Shown: in pieces, positions 35,543 to 51,159 of the stretch
Position numbering within the stretch: the stretch's first letter is position 1
Layout: each line of letters begins with the position of its first letter
Assembly: GCF_017654505.1 (NCBI RefSeq)
Contig: NC_054536.1
Span: 91,694,970-91,758,969, forward strand
Length of the DNA stretch: 64,000 nucleotides
Direction: 5' to 3'
Origin: Polyodon spathula
Lineage: Eukaryota; Chordata; Actinopteri; Acipenseriformes; Polyodontidae
The notes under the pieces: model-generated
Told to the model about the DNA's origin: nothing
The model's input: the letters and a program-made list of their open reading frames with translations, nothing else
The model's database searches: none
Position numbers and translations under genes: made by a program

Positions 35543-35687
35543 CATCCTTCCCAAGTGTGAAGTCTAAAAAGCAGTAGGCGTAGGCAGTTCCGACTCTGGT
35601 TTCTACCTGTGGCCTCTTCAGGGTGGAGTAGATTTTGCCGGGGCCGTTCTCATCTGGCTTCTCCAGTTTCGGCAGTCCGCAGCCCAT
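35543..35687 (-). CDS. RFTN1: RFTN1 (raftlin) coding exon 1 with start codon
   Basis: Minus-strand ATG at 35687-35685 in a strong Kozak context (GAGATGG). The exon encodes 48 full codons starting MGCGLPKLEK, then GKIYSTLKRPQVETRVG and YCFLDFTLGKD, and ends at the donor GTAAGTT. MGCG is the family N-terminus, with Gly2 myristoylated and Cys3 palmitoylated to anchor raftlin in lipid rafts. IYSTLKRPQVET is nearly invariant in the family. The true exon reaches 35698: a clean acceptor (pyrimidine tract, then GGGGACAG) lies 11 nt upstream of the ATG, so a non-coding first exon must lie further right. The visible protein, exons 1-6, is about 436 residues against about 578 in human RFTN1. Confidence 0.97.
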
Positions 35688-35698
35688 CTCAGCAGCTT

Positions 35699-40319
<4,621 letters not shown>

Positions 40320-40328
40320 TACACACAT

Positions 40329-40798
40329 TTTTTTTATAGCATGCTGCCCCACAGTGGCCGGCAAGAGAACATCGGACGAGACTGGTGAACTAGGTAAGAA
40401 ATACAGTGCGGTGCTGGAATTGGTTTATTAATCTTGCTGCCTTTAGGAGAGATGGTATATATTTTGGTTTAAGCCATTTGGTGCCATCATTATTTCACAC
40501 CAGTGATCCGTATTAGTGCTGATGGTGCTTCTATGATAGAATTCAGTGGTGTTCAGTTAGATTGTTTTCGGATTTACTGGCATCAATCTTCCTGAAAATC
40601 TTATGATTGAGTGTAAATTTATGGCGGAGATCAAGTTATCTGGAACTGAAAGAATCTAATTTGTTAGCTTTGGCTTTAAGAAAGAAAAGGTTATTTTCTA
40701 TGAATTTCAGATGTCTCCATGTCACGGGGGAAATGTTACAAAAGGCGATAACTGTTATAAAAAATATTTTATGCATTTCTTGAGTTAAGGTCCCTTGC
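40329..40798 (+). repeat. Inverted segmental duplication, left arm
   Basis: This plus-strand segment matches, with small indels, the minus strand of 48703-49220. Shared blocks include ATGGTATATATTTTGGTTT, CTTATGATTGAGTGTAAAT, TCAAGTTATCTGGAACTGAA and TTGAGTTAAGG. Homology stops on the inner side near 40798/48703, and on the outer side at a long (TA)n tract. Confidence 0.9.
40340..40393 (+). pseudogene. Inverted duplicate of a DAZL exon, ending in a stop
   Basis: Reading on the plus strand, TTTTTTTATAG is followed by 54 nt encoding HAAPQWPAREHRTRLVN and then TAG, then GTAAGAA. The real DAZL exon at 49158-49211 (minus strand) encodes HAAPHWPAGEYRTRLVNQ with the same splice sites; its final CAG codon is TAG here. 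Homology extends into the downstream intron to about 40798. The copy is on the wrong strand to be spliced into DAZL. Its PQW matches the usual family residue better than the PHW of the live exon. Confidence 0.9.
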
Positions 40799-41055
40799 TC
40801 TTGCTATACCTTCTATAACAATGTAAGATACAGTGCTCTTGTTTGCAGGATTTAAAGAAACCTCTGGTGGCATAAACCCTGAATTTGACCTCTGACCTAA
40901 TATGGTTGCCATATTGCTGTCATGCCATTTTTAGTGCTACATTTTGAAGAAAAAAAAACAAGAAACCTAAAGGAGTTTCAATTGTAAGGAATCGAGTACC
41001 TCCAGAGACTGCAGCTAGGTTTTAAGATGTTCTCAATTGCAACAAGCACGATGCA

Positions 41056-42030
41056 TCAGTCATCTGCCCCTTGAGGATTGTAAAACAAAGTATTCATTTG
41101 GCCCAATGATTTTTCAGACCAGTTGTCAGCAAATGGCGGCCGGTCGGCTGGCCCGCGGATGCCTCCTGGCAGGGCTGCATCAAGGGCTAAGCAAGAGTGG
41201 AACTTCATTTTAATATTACCGTAAGGTTTTTGCAATATCAATTCCAAACTACAGTACTTGCTGACTGTGATGATACATTTATGTCTCGCTATGGTACTGG
41301 AATCCTCATGACAGACAGGAACGGAGAATAGCATTAAACAATTCAAAAGTATTCATTGTGGAATAAGCCACTTCCCATGTGTAAATCCAAACATGTAGAG
41401 CACAAACAGAGCCAGCGGTAGCTGTCTGGACATATACAGGCAGACCAGAATGATTCCAGATTTACTTTGTTAATGAATTCAGTTTTCAGCAACAACGATG
41501 CCTGCAGATTTGCTGCTAGTTCTAGCTGCTGCTTCATCAACTGCAGGAAGCACTTGCTTTGCATGCGATGAGAAATCACCATCGAGGTTGATTGAAAACG
41601 TATCACGGACAAAAACGATACGTCCCCGGGAATGCTGAAGTGGTCAAAGCAAGCACTGAAATTGTCTTTCAGCTGGACAGTAAAGTCTGTCATCGTTAGG
41701 AGTCATTTGAGTTACGTTTCACTTACAACATATCGAAATGTTAAACTAATTTGTCTCTGAATAGCTACAACACAAATGCTACATTATTTTACTAATATTT
41801 ATTTGGCAGTTACAAAGACATACTATCACACTTGTTACTTTTTTTCCTTTTTGGTTTGTTTTCAACTGACAATTTATTTTTTTTTTTTTTTTTAAATCGA
41901 CGAGCCGGTATGCCTTGTGCCATGCAGCAACACATTTTTTGAGGGGTGGTATTGCAAGTGGCCTGCTATGCGGCTGCCCGCAGTAAAATTTCCTAAAACT
42001 GCAACGAGAAGTGTTTTCTGCAAAATTCAC
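41056..42030 (-). mobile_element. hAT transposase remnant (GTF2IRD2/ZBED-like)
   Basis: Minus-strand frames read FTVQLKDNFSACFDHFSIPG, QLELAANLQASLLLKTEF and NLESFWSACICPDSYRWL, in the order seen in the C-terminal part of hAT transposases of the GTF2IRD2-like group (QLQENF..RF, L.LQ...LK..F, FW). Stops and frame changes separate the pieces, and the final CESAFS-type motif is degraded. CAGCAAATGGCGGCC near 41128 may be a decayed terminus. Assignment is by remembered family pattern. Confidence 0.55.
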
Positions 42031-43580
42031 ATCAATGACTTTAATGAAAAACAGTGTTAATGAGTATAAATAAATACTCAGTTAAATTAATTTTTATTAA
42101 AACATTGCTAAAATCTGAACAAACATGTTTGCTATATCTAATGGAAATCAAAGAAAAAACAATAAAGCAAAGAAAGTTCACTTTTTTAAAACTGTTACAG
42201 CACTGATTATTGGATGCCATTTTTCTAAATTATACATAAAACATAACAATTCTTAAAAAAATTAAATAGTTATGGCCAATTTAATGTGACTATTTAAATA
42301 ACATTAGTAATAACACTATGTAACACAATTTTTGTTCCTGGGTAGTAAGTGTTATTTCCTAATAGCTTATGCCTCAAGTATAGAAAATGGCTATTATTCC
42401 CCACAAACTTTGGTTTTGTGACCAGGACAGTGATATTTAAAAATATCACTATTTCCAATGGGAAAATGGGCAAATGTGTGTCTTGTCATTCACATAAAGT
42501 CAGAAAAAAACAACATGTATTTATACTAAAGTAATACAAAGATGACTACAAAAGATTTAGAAGTGAGTAGTTTTTCGAGATTTACAATTATACTGAAAAT
42601 AGTGGCCTTTCACATAGGAGTAACAGAACAACACACCCACAACTTGCGATTAAACTGAAATACTTTTGTAAAATAATAAATAACCATATTTCGTTTTTCA
42701 GTAACCACGGTTTGTCTATCCAAGGTCGTTTTTACGGTCTTATGCAGTTTTAACAGAAGCTACAATAGTGAATTATTGGAAATACTGGACTTGCATTTTG
42801 CATTTGTGCCCTATCTTTTGCCATTATATTCAGTGCTAATTTAGATTTGTTTCTGGAGCTCACCGATGGTCTTAGGAATCCCTCCATGACTGAACTAAAG
42901 CTTGCACTGAAACCCCACCACACTCCTCACTATATGAATAGCGTGTATGCGCTCTATTGACATGTACACTGATAATAGGGATCAAAGGTTGAGTCAGTTT
43001 TTTTGCAAAAAAAGTTCTGCAAGTCACAGAATCTTGGAGGGACTAGCGGTTACACTGATCCCTTAATGTTGTACTACCTGATATTACATTAGGTAAGGTA
43101 ATTCACAATTAGTGCTAAACTGATCAGATTTCTATTAGTTCAAAAGGCTCCCCCTTCCAGTGCTACTTATTTATTTTTGAAAACCACATCCATAGGCATT
43201 TACACATCTTGTATTATTATGTAATCCTAAAAAATGTAAATTAAAATTCTAAAATGTATATTTGACTGTTTACAACCCTGAAAACTTGCATGTTTGCAAC
43301 ACTGTACCAGTTCTAATTTTTAGGGGTCAGTGGAACCAAAACAGGAATGAATAAGTGGGCGGATGCTGCAGCTGAACTAGCAATTTAAAAATCCAGGGGC
43401 CTGTATTCCCTGCTGATACCCAAGAAATTGAGCAATGCAAATATTTTTTCTGAATAACAGCTTGGTAAACTATGTCACATGTATATACAAGTTCAAGATC
43501 AAAACAGGGAAGGAGTCATTTGCATACTTAATAAAATGAGGAAAGCACATCAAAGGAGAAAGAAAATAATTTAAACAAAC

Positions 43581-43586
43581 TTTATT
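43581..43586 (-). terminator. DAZL: Candidate polyadenylation signal AATAAA
   Basis: AATAAA on the minus strand inside GATAAATAAAGTTTG. It is the most plausible end of the DAZL transcript, about 3.3 kb past the stop codon in genomic distance. Confidence 0.4.
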
Positions 43587-44354
43587 TATCAACTTTAGTC
43601 ACACACATGGCAAGCAACCTTTTTAGTGAAAAAGATCAACACATAGAACAAAAACTAATTAACTGAACATTACAGTGATTTGTACAAATGCTTTTATCAG
43701 TAACCACCAACAGTCAATCACAATATCATCTTGTAGTTGGAAGAAAACCTCATGAGATACTTGGGTTTTACAATGCTAGTTTTACATTTGTATAAGCCAT
43801 CTGTGATCCAATATTTCACATCAAACCAATAAGTCACACAGAACACCACACGTTTTCCATGCTAGCAGTGAAAAAGAACCAAAACAACTTTAAAGTGAAC
43901 ATTTAAAGCAAAACTCACAGCAAGTTGTGAGCAGTAATTTCTTCTAATGCCCCCAGATAGAGATTACTATCATTTATATTTGAGTAATTACCTTCATTAA
44001 TACTAGAACTATACAAATCCTAGCTTATGTCACCAAATAGCAAAACAATCAGCTACTTGAAACGTGTTCCATGCTGTGAATTGATGCTATGATTAGTCTT
44101 GGGTACATGGTTCATAATCAGTCTCCAAGATGCAATGCTTTTTTCCCCCCCAACAGACTACATATACTCTACACAAAAACCTTATACAGTGAAGATATAT
44201 TTTTCAAAGGAAGTGATTAATAAAAGTTTAACAATTTCTAATCCTATTACTAATAAAAAAAACAATTACCAAACAACTTTACAAGAACAAAACAAAAATT
44301 GCTAGATTTCAAATCAGTGATATACAATAAACAAGATAGTGAAAAAAACCTGAC

Positions 44355-44393
44355 AATAATAATAATAATAATAATAATAATAAGGCCTTGCAT
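44355..44393. repeat. (AAT)n microsatellite
   Basis: About 12 units, inside the candidate DAZL 3' UTR. Confidence 0.95.
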
Positions 44394-45105
44394 AGTACCA
44401 AAATAATTTAAATATAAATTTCCCAGTGATAGAACAGAGCTTATGCTGAGTTTAAGACTCCTCATTGCCACATGGTTTTATGATGCACAGCATAATTCTG
44501 GGTTAGAACATGTGCATCCACGGGTGGATTTTTTTTGTATGGGTTTACATTATGCTATAACTAAAAGAAAGGAAACCATGGATATCACGTCCTTCCGGTT
44601 TAAGAATCTGGCCTGTTAACTGAAATGCTGCTAAAAACGTACATACATTTTTCTCTAGCAAACATACAGGAATGGCTATATGTATACACATTTAAGAAAG
44701 CATTTAGAATCACGGTATAGACTATTAATTACAAAAACAAACACATTCATACAAGATGAAGGGACACAAACAAAAGCCAAATCAGCAGCCATGCTGTTTA
44801 AATAAATAGGGAAATACACACATTTTATATATATGTGTGTGTGTGTGTATATATGTATGGAGAATTTTCACTGAACTAAAATATAAATGAGTAACAGTTT
44901 ACCAAGCAGCTGCTTTAGAGGGAATGACATGAAAATACTAAAATGTTACTAGAGTGCATCTTGAACAATTCAATAAAAAGTAGTCTGCAGTACATGTCCT
45001 CATGACCTTTAAAACCGTCATCCCTTGAGCAATGGATACACTTTAAAGTTTCAGCTGGTTCTTAAAAAGGATGCCCATCTTAGTGCAGTACAGCCATTTC
45101 TCCTG

Positions 45106-46906
45106 TAAATTAAGCAGATTGATTTTTCTTTAAAACCAGACACACAATAAGCAGCATTTAATACAAATCAATATTTAGTACTTATAGTTGTTTAACTGCA
45201 GAGGAGTAATACAGATTAGATGCATTATTAGAAAACATCACCGAATATAAGATTATTTTACATCCGGTTGTACAGACCCCTCCCACCCCAACAACTAATC
45301 TTGGATTACCCAATCTTGCTTTAGTATTTGCACACACCAGCCAGCCCATTGTTTGTTTTTAAATCTTTTTTGCAGCCATGGATTGTTTCCCTATTCTACT
45401 ACTTTAAAAAGTAGTTAGTTACTCAGTTTTGATTGGCTGCCATTGTCTTCCAGGTGCACTGGCTTTGATACCTGCATTCTTTACAGCAGGGGTCGGCAAC
45501 TTCCGCGTAACCTGAGGCCGCCATGGCAGCCCACAGAAGTAGCTTCTGGGCCACCACCAACAATTTTTAACTCAACTGTCAGGTTGTACTACCTGCACAA
45601 CACCAACAAACTTACAGAAACACACTGGGCAAAGCACAGAGTACAATTATACTGTAATTATTTAAAAAAAATGGAACTCTTTGAACAAAGACATTCCCAC
45701 TATACCGCTGCTATCGTCTTTTCACTCAACAATCTTAAACCACACAGAATTCACAATGTAAAACCATACAGAATTCAAAACAGTGCTTATCTGTGTAACA
45801 GCAAAGAAAACTATTTAAATGGGTTTCATTTACATTTACTACGTTACTTCTGCGTTACTCAAAGAAAAAAAAACTCCAACGAAAAATAAGTGTGCAAATA
45901 GTATTTTGAAGGGATGTGTATTCCCACCAAAAGCAGCCATAAAAACACAAATACAGGTTTAATCTACTCCTATTTAATATTACATGTAGTTATTACATTG
46001 TACATTTTGCTCCCATCAAGGGGAAAAAAAAAACATTTCTCTTAAATTAAAACAATTTATTTAATTTGGCCAACTTCACCTCCGTCGTTCCGCTGGCTCC
46101 ACGTAACGTTGGCTGCGTGCCTTGCAACTGTTGCCTAACAACCACCGACAGACTGCATGCGGTGTGAAAAAAAAATCACTCCAGCAACAACAGAGAAGCT
46201 GGCTGCACCAGTGCCAAGGTGGCAGATCTAATTAATGTTTTTTTTAAATATTTACTTTTTAAAATTATTTTATTTAATGTCTTCTGTGAGTTGCAAAAAA
46301 GACATGCATTTCATATAGACTACCACTACTGCACAGCTCCTGCTGACTTGCAGATTCTATGTGGGAAGCAATTCCAAGTAAATGTGCCCTCTTCTACCAA
46401 ACTCTGAAACTTTAAAACATGGCACTACTTGGATTGGCATTGTTTATTATTGGAGGGTTGGAGCTTTTCCATCTTTCTTTTTTGCTCTGCAGGTAAGTTC
46501 TCTTTGTGCACTATATTTTAGTCATTTTGGAGAACAAAACAAAACAAAAATACCTTTTTTTAGAACTTCATATTGATGCACAGGTTTGGATGTATACAAG
46601 ATTTTGTGCATGTTGAGTATCCAGGTAAAGTATTTATTTAATGTAGTTAATGTATGTGTTAGTGAAATCTGAAAGGCTTTTACTGTTAACAGCGGTTTCA
46701 TTTTCTACATTTAGTTTTTTTTTTTTTTTTTTTTTAATCTTGAAGTTAACCACGTTTGTGTGAATTGTGTCAGGTGTATTTGCCCCCACTACGTCTTTGT
46801 TTTTGTTTTGACGAAAGGTTAAAAGTACCCACCTTAAGCAAAACCAATCGAGTACGTTATTTTTTCTGTGAATAAAAATAATTATACCAGTTGCTTACAC
46901 ACATAC
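45106..46906 (-). other. DAZL: Putative intron in the DAZL 3' UTR
   Basis: It lies between the donor at 46906 and the candidate acceptor at 45106. It contains a hAT-like terminus, CAGGGGTCGGCAAC, at 45487-45500, probably the start of a decayed hAT element of unknown length. Nothing else named. Confidence 0.4.
45487..45570 (+). mobile_element. hAT-type terminus fragment
   Basis: CAGGGGTCGGCAACTTCCGC matches the widespread hAT terminal sequence CAGGGGTCGGCAAC. The opposite end and the target duplication were not found. Confidence 0.5.
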
Positions 46907-46936
46907 CTTGGGAAAGATGCCCTGCTGTAGAGCCTA

Positions 46937-46981
46937 TCATAACAGAGTCAGCAGTGTCTGCACACCACAGTCGACGAAATT
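46937..46981 (-). CDS. DAZL: DAZL last coding exon with stop codon
   Basis: DAZL is a germ-cell RNA-binding protein that binds mRNA 3' UTRs and promotes their translation and stability. The minus-strand acceptor TGTTTCTAG is followed by codons for NFVDCGVQTLLTLL and a TGA stop at 46939-46937. As I recall it, fish Dazl proteins end with this same VDCGVQTLLTL tail, whereas mammals continue for about 45 more residues from the equivalent VDRSIQT motif. The exon itself runs on to 46907 and is cut by a donor GTATGT, so the stop lies 30 nt before an exon junction, too close to trigger nonsense-mediated decay. The frame is phase 0, matching the exon at 49158. Confidence 0.93.
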   Translation of the reverse strand, partial: NFVDCGVQTLLTLL

Positions 46982-49157
46982 CTAGAAACAAGAGCATGTT
47001 AGAGACATTAATACGATTAAAATAGTATCAACCATGTTAGGCTACAGTTCTTTTCTTTCCGTAAGTATAAGCTGTGTTAACGTAAAACAGTCCTACATTA
47101 CAAATGTGTTGCAACAACAAAAAAACAAGTTGTACGGCCATGTCCAAAACCTTTGCATCACCTTATAGAATAAACTAATTTTGTTTCATAGTTAAATGAA
47201 ACCTGCTGAATTATTTACTTATTTTTAATTTTACCCTCTTTTTCTGCCAATTTGAAATGGCCAACTGTATTTAGGCTCAGCTCACTGCTACCTCCCCTGT
47301 GCTGACTCGGGAGCGGCGAAGACGAACACACGCTGTCCTCCAGGATGTGTGCTGTCAGCCAACTTTTCACTCTGCAGGCTTGCCATGCAGTCAACCCAGA
47401 GCTACAGCGTTGGCAGACAATGCAGCTCTGGGCAACTTATAAGTAAGCGTGCAGGTGCCTGGCCAGTCTACAAGGACTTGAACCGGCAACCTCCAGGCTG
47501 TAGGGTGCATCCGGCACTCCATGCAGAGTGCCTTTACTAGATACGCCACTCAGGAGCCCCTTGCTGAATAATGTTACCTTGTAGTTTTCCCATGTACTTA
47601 ACGAAAAAATTGAAAAACATGACATTTCAAAATCTAACATGAAAATACTGTTAGGGCTTCTGGTAGACTTTTGTGATGTCTCAATTCTAAAATTCTAGTT
47701 TTTCTAACTTCTACTTTAGTACTGTAAAAACAGGTCACACTGGAGTAAAAGTCGCTCCCCCCTTTTTGAGACTTGCACCTTAGGAAAACACTTTTTTTGG
47801 CTTTAAAATAAAGTATTTTTTTTACAATTGATTTTTCCCCTACATGCACAACATCGGTTTAGTTTCAAAATAAGTTGTTCACAATATTTTATTCCATTAA
47901 TAATTTTAGTGTTTTTTTATTTTTAGGTAAAACTGCTAGAAATTATTCTGTTTTTCAAAATTTCTAAAAATGTAAAAAGTAATTAACAGACCACAAAATC
48001 AAGTTATACATCTGTATTAACCTACCGGTATTTGATTTTAGCTTAGAGTAGCCAAACAAGTTCAAGAACATACCTTCTTTGCTTCACTGAACATTTCTTT
48101 CCAAAGCCATACTTAGACAATAGTTCCCGCTGCATTGGCTTTTACAAATTCATTGTATTAATTCAAAAAGAAAAAAAGTACTAAAAACTGTGCTACACAG
48201 TGCACCACCCAATAACCAGTAAACAAAACATCAGAGTGTTGCATACAGTGCAGAACAATAGCATTCAATTTACAGTTATAAATATAAATACATTCTTTTT
48301 GTTAATCAGAACCATAATCACACACATACTTTACAAGTGTACCACTGTGTTGCACTGATATTAAGTTAGTTTGTATTAAAGTAATTCAAAACAAAATGTT
48401 TTCCATATCAGGCCATAAACACTTTCCTCCTCTATCAACTTGTTTTTCTTTCGTCACTGTTTGTCTTTGTTTTCATCTCCAATACTGTGTTTTCAGCATT
48501 GCGATTACAACGCATTTCAGCAAATTCAACAACGCACAATTTCAAACCTGTTGAGTAGCATTTTAGTTTTTTGTCTGACTGTCCTACTTTATCCAGTCTC
48601 AAAGTAACCTGCATTATAACAGCATTGCAATTACAACGAATGGAAGACTTGATAGTTTTACGACTGCTTTCTAACCAATAGCTGTTTGCTACGGATTAGC
48701 AAGGGGCCTTAACTCAAGAAACCAATCAACAAATGCATAAAATATTTTATACCTTTTGTAAGGTTTCCCAGTGACAGATGGGTATCTGAACATTATCTTC
48801 ATACAAAAGCCTGTTCTTGTTATTTCTTAAAGCCTTCATGAACACCCATAATAAAAAACGGATCTAACAAATTAGATTCTTTCAGTTCCAGATAACTTGA
48901 TATCCTCCATAGATTTACACTCAATCATAAGATTCAGAAAGAGTGATGCCAGTAAATCAGAAAACATATTCAAACTGAACCCAACTGAATTCCACCATAG
49001 AAGCACCATCAGCACTAATACAGCTCACAGGTGTGAGATAATAACTGGACTGAACGGCTCAAACCAAAATATATACCATCTTCCCTAAAAGGCAGCAAGA
49101 TGTAGAAAAAGCATCACCATTAATAAACCAATTTTAGCACTGTACTGTATTTCTTAC
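46982..49157 (-). other. DAZL: DAZL intron with a SINE
   Basis: 2.2 kb. Contains a minus-strand SINE (47225-47565) and the right arm of the inverted duplication. The remainder shows no feature. Confidence 0.85.
47225..47565 (-). mobile_element. tRNA-derived SINE, copy 2
   Basis: On the minus strand it begins GGGGCTCCTGAGTGGCGTAT (A-box region) and has GCCGGTTCAAGTCC (B box) about 60 nt later. The tail includes AGTTGGCCATTTCAAATTGG. It shares the head with the copy at 51160 and is more diverged. Confidence 0.85.
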
Positions 49158-49220
49158 CTGGTTCACCAGTCTCGTCCTATATTCTCCTGCAGGCCAATGT
49201 GGGGCAGCATGCTATAATAA
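48703..49220 (-). repeat. Inverted segmental duplication, right arm (with live DAZL exon)
   Basis: Partner of 40329-40798 in opposite orientation. It contains the functional exon 49158-49211 plus about 455 bp of the following intron. The arms are separated by about 7.9 kb that holds the DAZL stop-codon exon and candidate 3' UTR. Confidence 0.9.
49158..49211 (-). CDS. DAZL: DAZL coding exon (RTRLVNQ exon)
   Basis: This 54-nt minus-strand exon, acceptor TTATTATAG and donor GTAAGAA, is in phase 0 at both ends. It encodes HAAPHWPAGEYRTRLVNQ, which fits the region following the DAZ repeat: the fish family has a PQW...GEQRTRLVNQ pattern and human has PPQWPVGEQR (from memory). His in HWP stands where relatives usually have Gln. 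A second, inverted copy of this exon and its flanking intron lies at 40340-40393. Confidence 0.93.
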
Positions 49221-49682
49221 AAAATAAAATAAAAATTGTATGTATGGATGGATATATCCATATTTATTCAGGGTTGTTGGTCAATTGTCCAACCCTTAAT
49301 CCACCAAGCAGGTTCTCTCTAACTAAGCAGTAACTTGTCATGCCTGCCTTTAATTTTTTGACAATAAAACACAACATCTTAGAATGTCCATTTCCAACAC
49401 CTCTGTTCAAGGTTTCCAGGAAAGAATTCCAGTCTCACTCTCTGCACTAGTTCAGACAAGTTACACTGTTACAGCTTACTAAGATGAAGCCTACTTTCTG
49501 TGACAGTGACCCATGTCCTTCAGTATTGGTCAATTCTTGGGCCTATTGTGCAAAAAAATCATTGACTAATCAAAATTCTCAGGGCTCCTTTCCTCAGAAC
49601 TTGAAACTTGCATCAGGTTTCCCCACTGTTAACGAAAGTTAATCTGGACCATAATGCATTTAATACTTTTTTTTTTTTTTTT

Positions 49683-49770
49683 AGGCAAACTCATTGAAAA
49701 ACATGCCGATAGGAAGCTGCAACAACATTTGTCCTCCTGTGGACTCCTTAATGCTAATCAGTCTGGAGAC
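49683..49770 (+). mobile_element. Short LINE reverse-transcriptase scrap
   Basis: Reads GKLIEKHADRKLQQHLSSCG then LLNANQSGD, resembling the K.LEK.....L..FL...L....QSGFR region of L2/CR1 reverse transcriptases. Too short to assign. Confidence 0.4.
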
Positions 49771-50196
49771 TGTTAGATCTCTCAGCAGCCTCTGACATAA
49801 TATAGAAGGGTTCTTGCCAGCACTGTTGTGTGCAAAAGGCTGTTACGTTGTTACCTGGAAAAATGCCACTGTAATCAGGCCGTCACGCTGTTTTCAATTT
49901 GATGTTTTCAAAATAACAATTCACACAAATCACAATTCACACAAATCACATTCCCCCCTGATGACAGATGAGACTAGATCCTGGGTGTGCCTCTGATACA
50001 CAGCTCTGTAACAACCAACACCGTTGCAGATATTTATTATTATACCATAACTACGTTCCCTCCAAGACTTTCATTTAGTTAGCCACTTTGGCCACATTGG
50101 AAAAACTTTAGCTACTTAATACTACAAAACACATTATAAACATGCTGTTTCAGCAAGGCAAAAAGTTGTGTATTTTATTTGAAAACGCGTAGATAT

Positions 50197-50661
50197 TTAA
50201 CCCTTTGCGGTCCTTTGTCCAAGTAAGACCAATAGGAGCCGAAAAAAAGGGGGGGGGGATCTGAGCAATACACATAGCCCCTGCACCACAGAGATAACAC
50301 TGACATAAGCAAACAAGATAGTTGCTTCTGCATCCAGGGATCAAAGAATATCAGACATTTATCACATGTTATAGTAATAAAATAATGACTATCACATTAT
50401 TGAGGAGATTGGTGATAAAACGAGTGATCAGGAGAGGATTCATCAGTATGCATTACTATGAAAAGGCATGTGCAATACAGCGAACAAGGGGTGGGGCTTG
50501 GCTGGCGATGCAGTACTGAGTGTCCTTTTGATATGCAGTGCCTTTTAAACCGGCCTTCCTTTGGGGGATTTTTTTTTTTTATTATTATTTTTTTTTTTTT
50601 TTTAAAACAGCATGTAAAATAAACAGCGCATGTGAAAATACATTGGACCTGACGCGCCTGG
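50197..50661 (+). mobile_element. piggyBac-like MITE, copy 2 (right end lost)
   Basis: Begins TTAACCCTTTGCGGTCC and parallels copy 1 at 789-1353 for most of its length. The homology stops after TTGGACCTGACGCGCCTGG, where a Tc1 fragment starts, so the right terminus is missing. Confidence 0.7.
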
Positions 50662-50832
50662 CTGATAAGATTAATTTAGAACAATTTGTAGATTTTATTT
50701 TTCACTTTGACATTATGGACTTTTTGTGTTAATCAGTGGCAAAAACTCCTAATTAAATCCATTCTGATCCCATGCTGTAACACAATAAAATGTGGAAAAG
50801 TCCAAGGGGGGTGAATACTTTTGAGAACCACT
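50662..50832 (+). mobile_element. Tc1/mariner 3' end fragment
   Basis: Contains GTGTTAATCAGTGGCAAAAA, ACACAATAAAATGTGGAAAA and GGGGGGTGAATACTTTTGAG, the non-coding end and inverted terminus of a fish Tc1 element of a different subfamily from the one at 15774. No transposase frame. Confidence 0.75.
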
Positions 50833-51159
50833 ATCTGCAAGGAGAGCTTTCAGTTCTAGTGTATCAGATGCATGTTCACCATTTAGGTCTTGCAAAACAA
50901 ATTTAATGTGTAAGCTTTACTGATCTTGGGCATCAGTCGACTCAGTGACCACTGACAAGCAACCAGACTGTTTTAATCTCCTGCTTGTGATACTCGGCAA
51001 CTTCAGGTAAGCATTCATGTTTCAGCTGGGCTGATGAAGGAATCACTCCACCATTTGCTACACTCTGTCTGAAGAATTTACATAACTTCTGGTTGTCAAA
51101 TTAAAGAGGGATATTTGTGTAAACATATGCCTCTGTCAGATCAAAAATTAATGTGCCTA

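Larger units (their letters stand above)
43581..45105 (-). other. DAZL: Candidate DAZL 3' UTR terminal exon
   Basis: The stop-codon exon of DAZL is spliced onward at 46907. Downstream on the minus strand, a good acceptor (pyrimidine-rich TGCTTAATTTACAG) ends at about 45106, and an AATAAA signal appears at 43586-43581 (read as TTTATT on the plus strand). The ~1.5 kb between has no recognisable transposon, only a short (AAT)n and a (GT)n/(TA)n run, which fits a long 3' UTR. The link is inferred from splice and poly(A) signals and not from transcript data. Confidence 0.42.

Noticed and set aside
45443..45889. 148-codon plus-strand open frame
   Set aside because: It starts over a hAT terminus, has no recognisable domain, and its composition looks random.
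46440..46500. Plus-strand exon-like sequence ending CTCTGCAG|GTAAGT
   Set aside because: A good donor motif alone; no conserved peptide, no matching acceptor or neighbouring exon.
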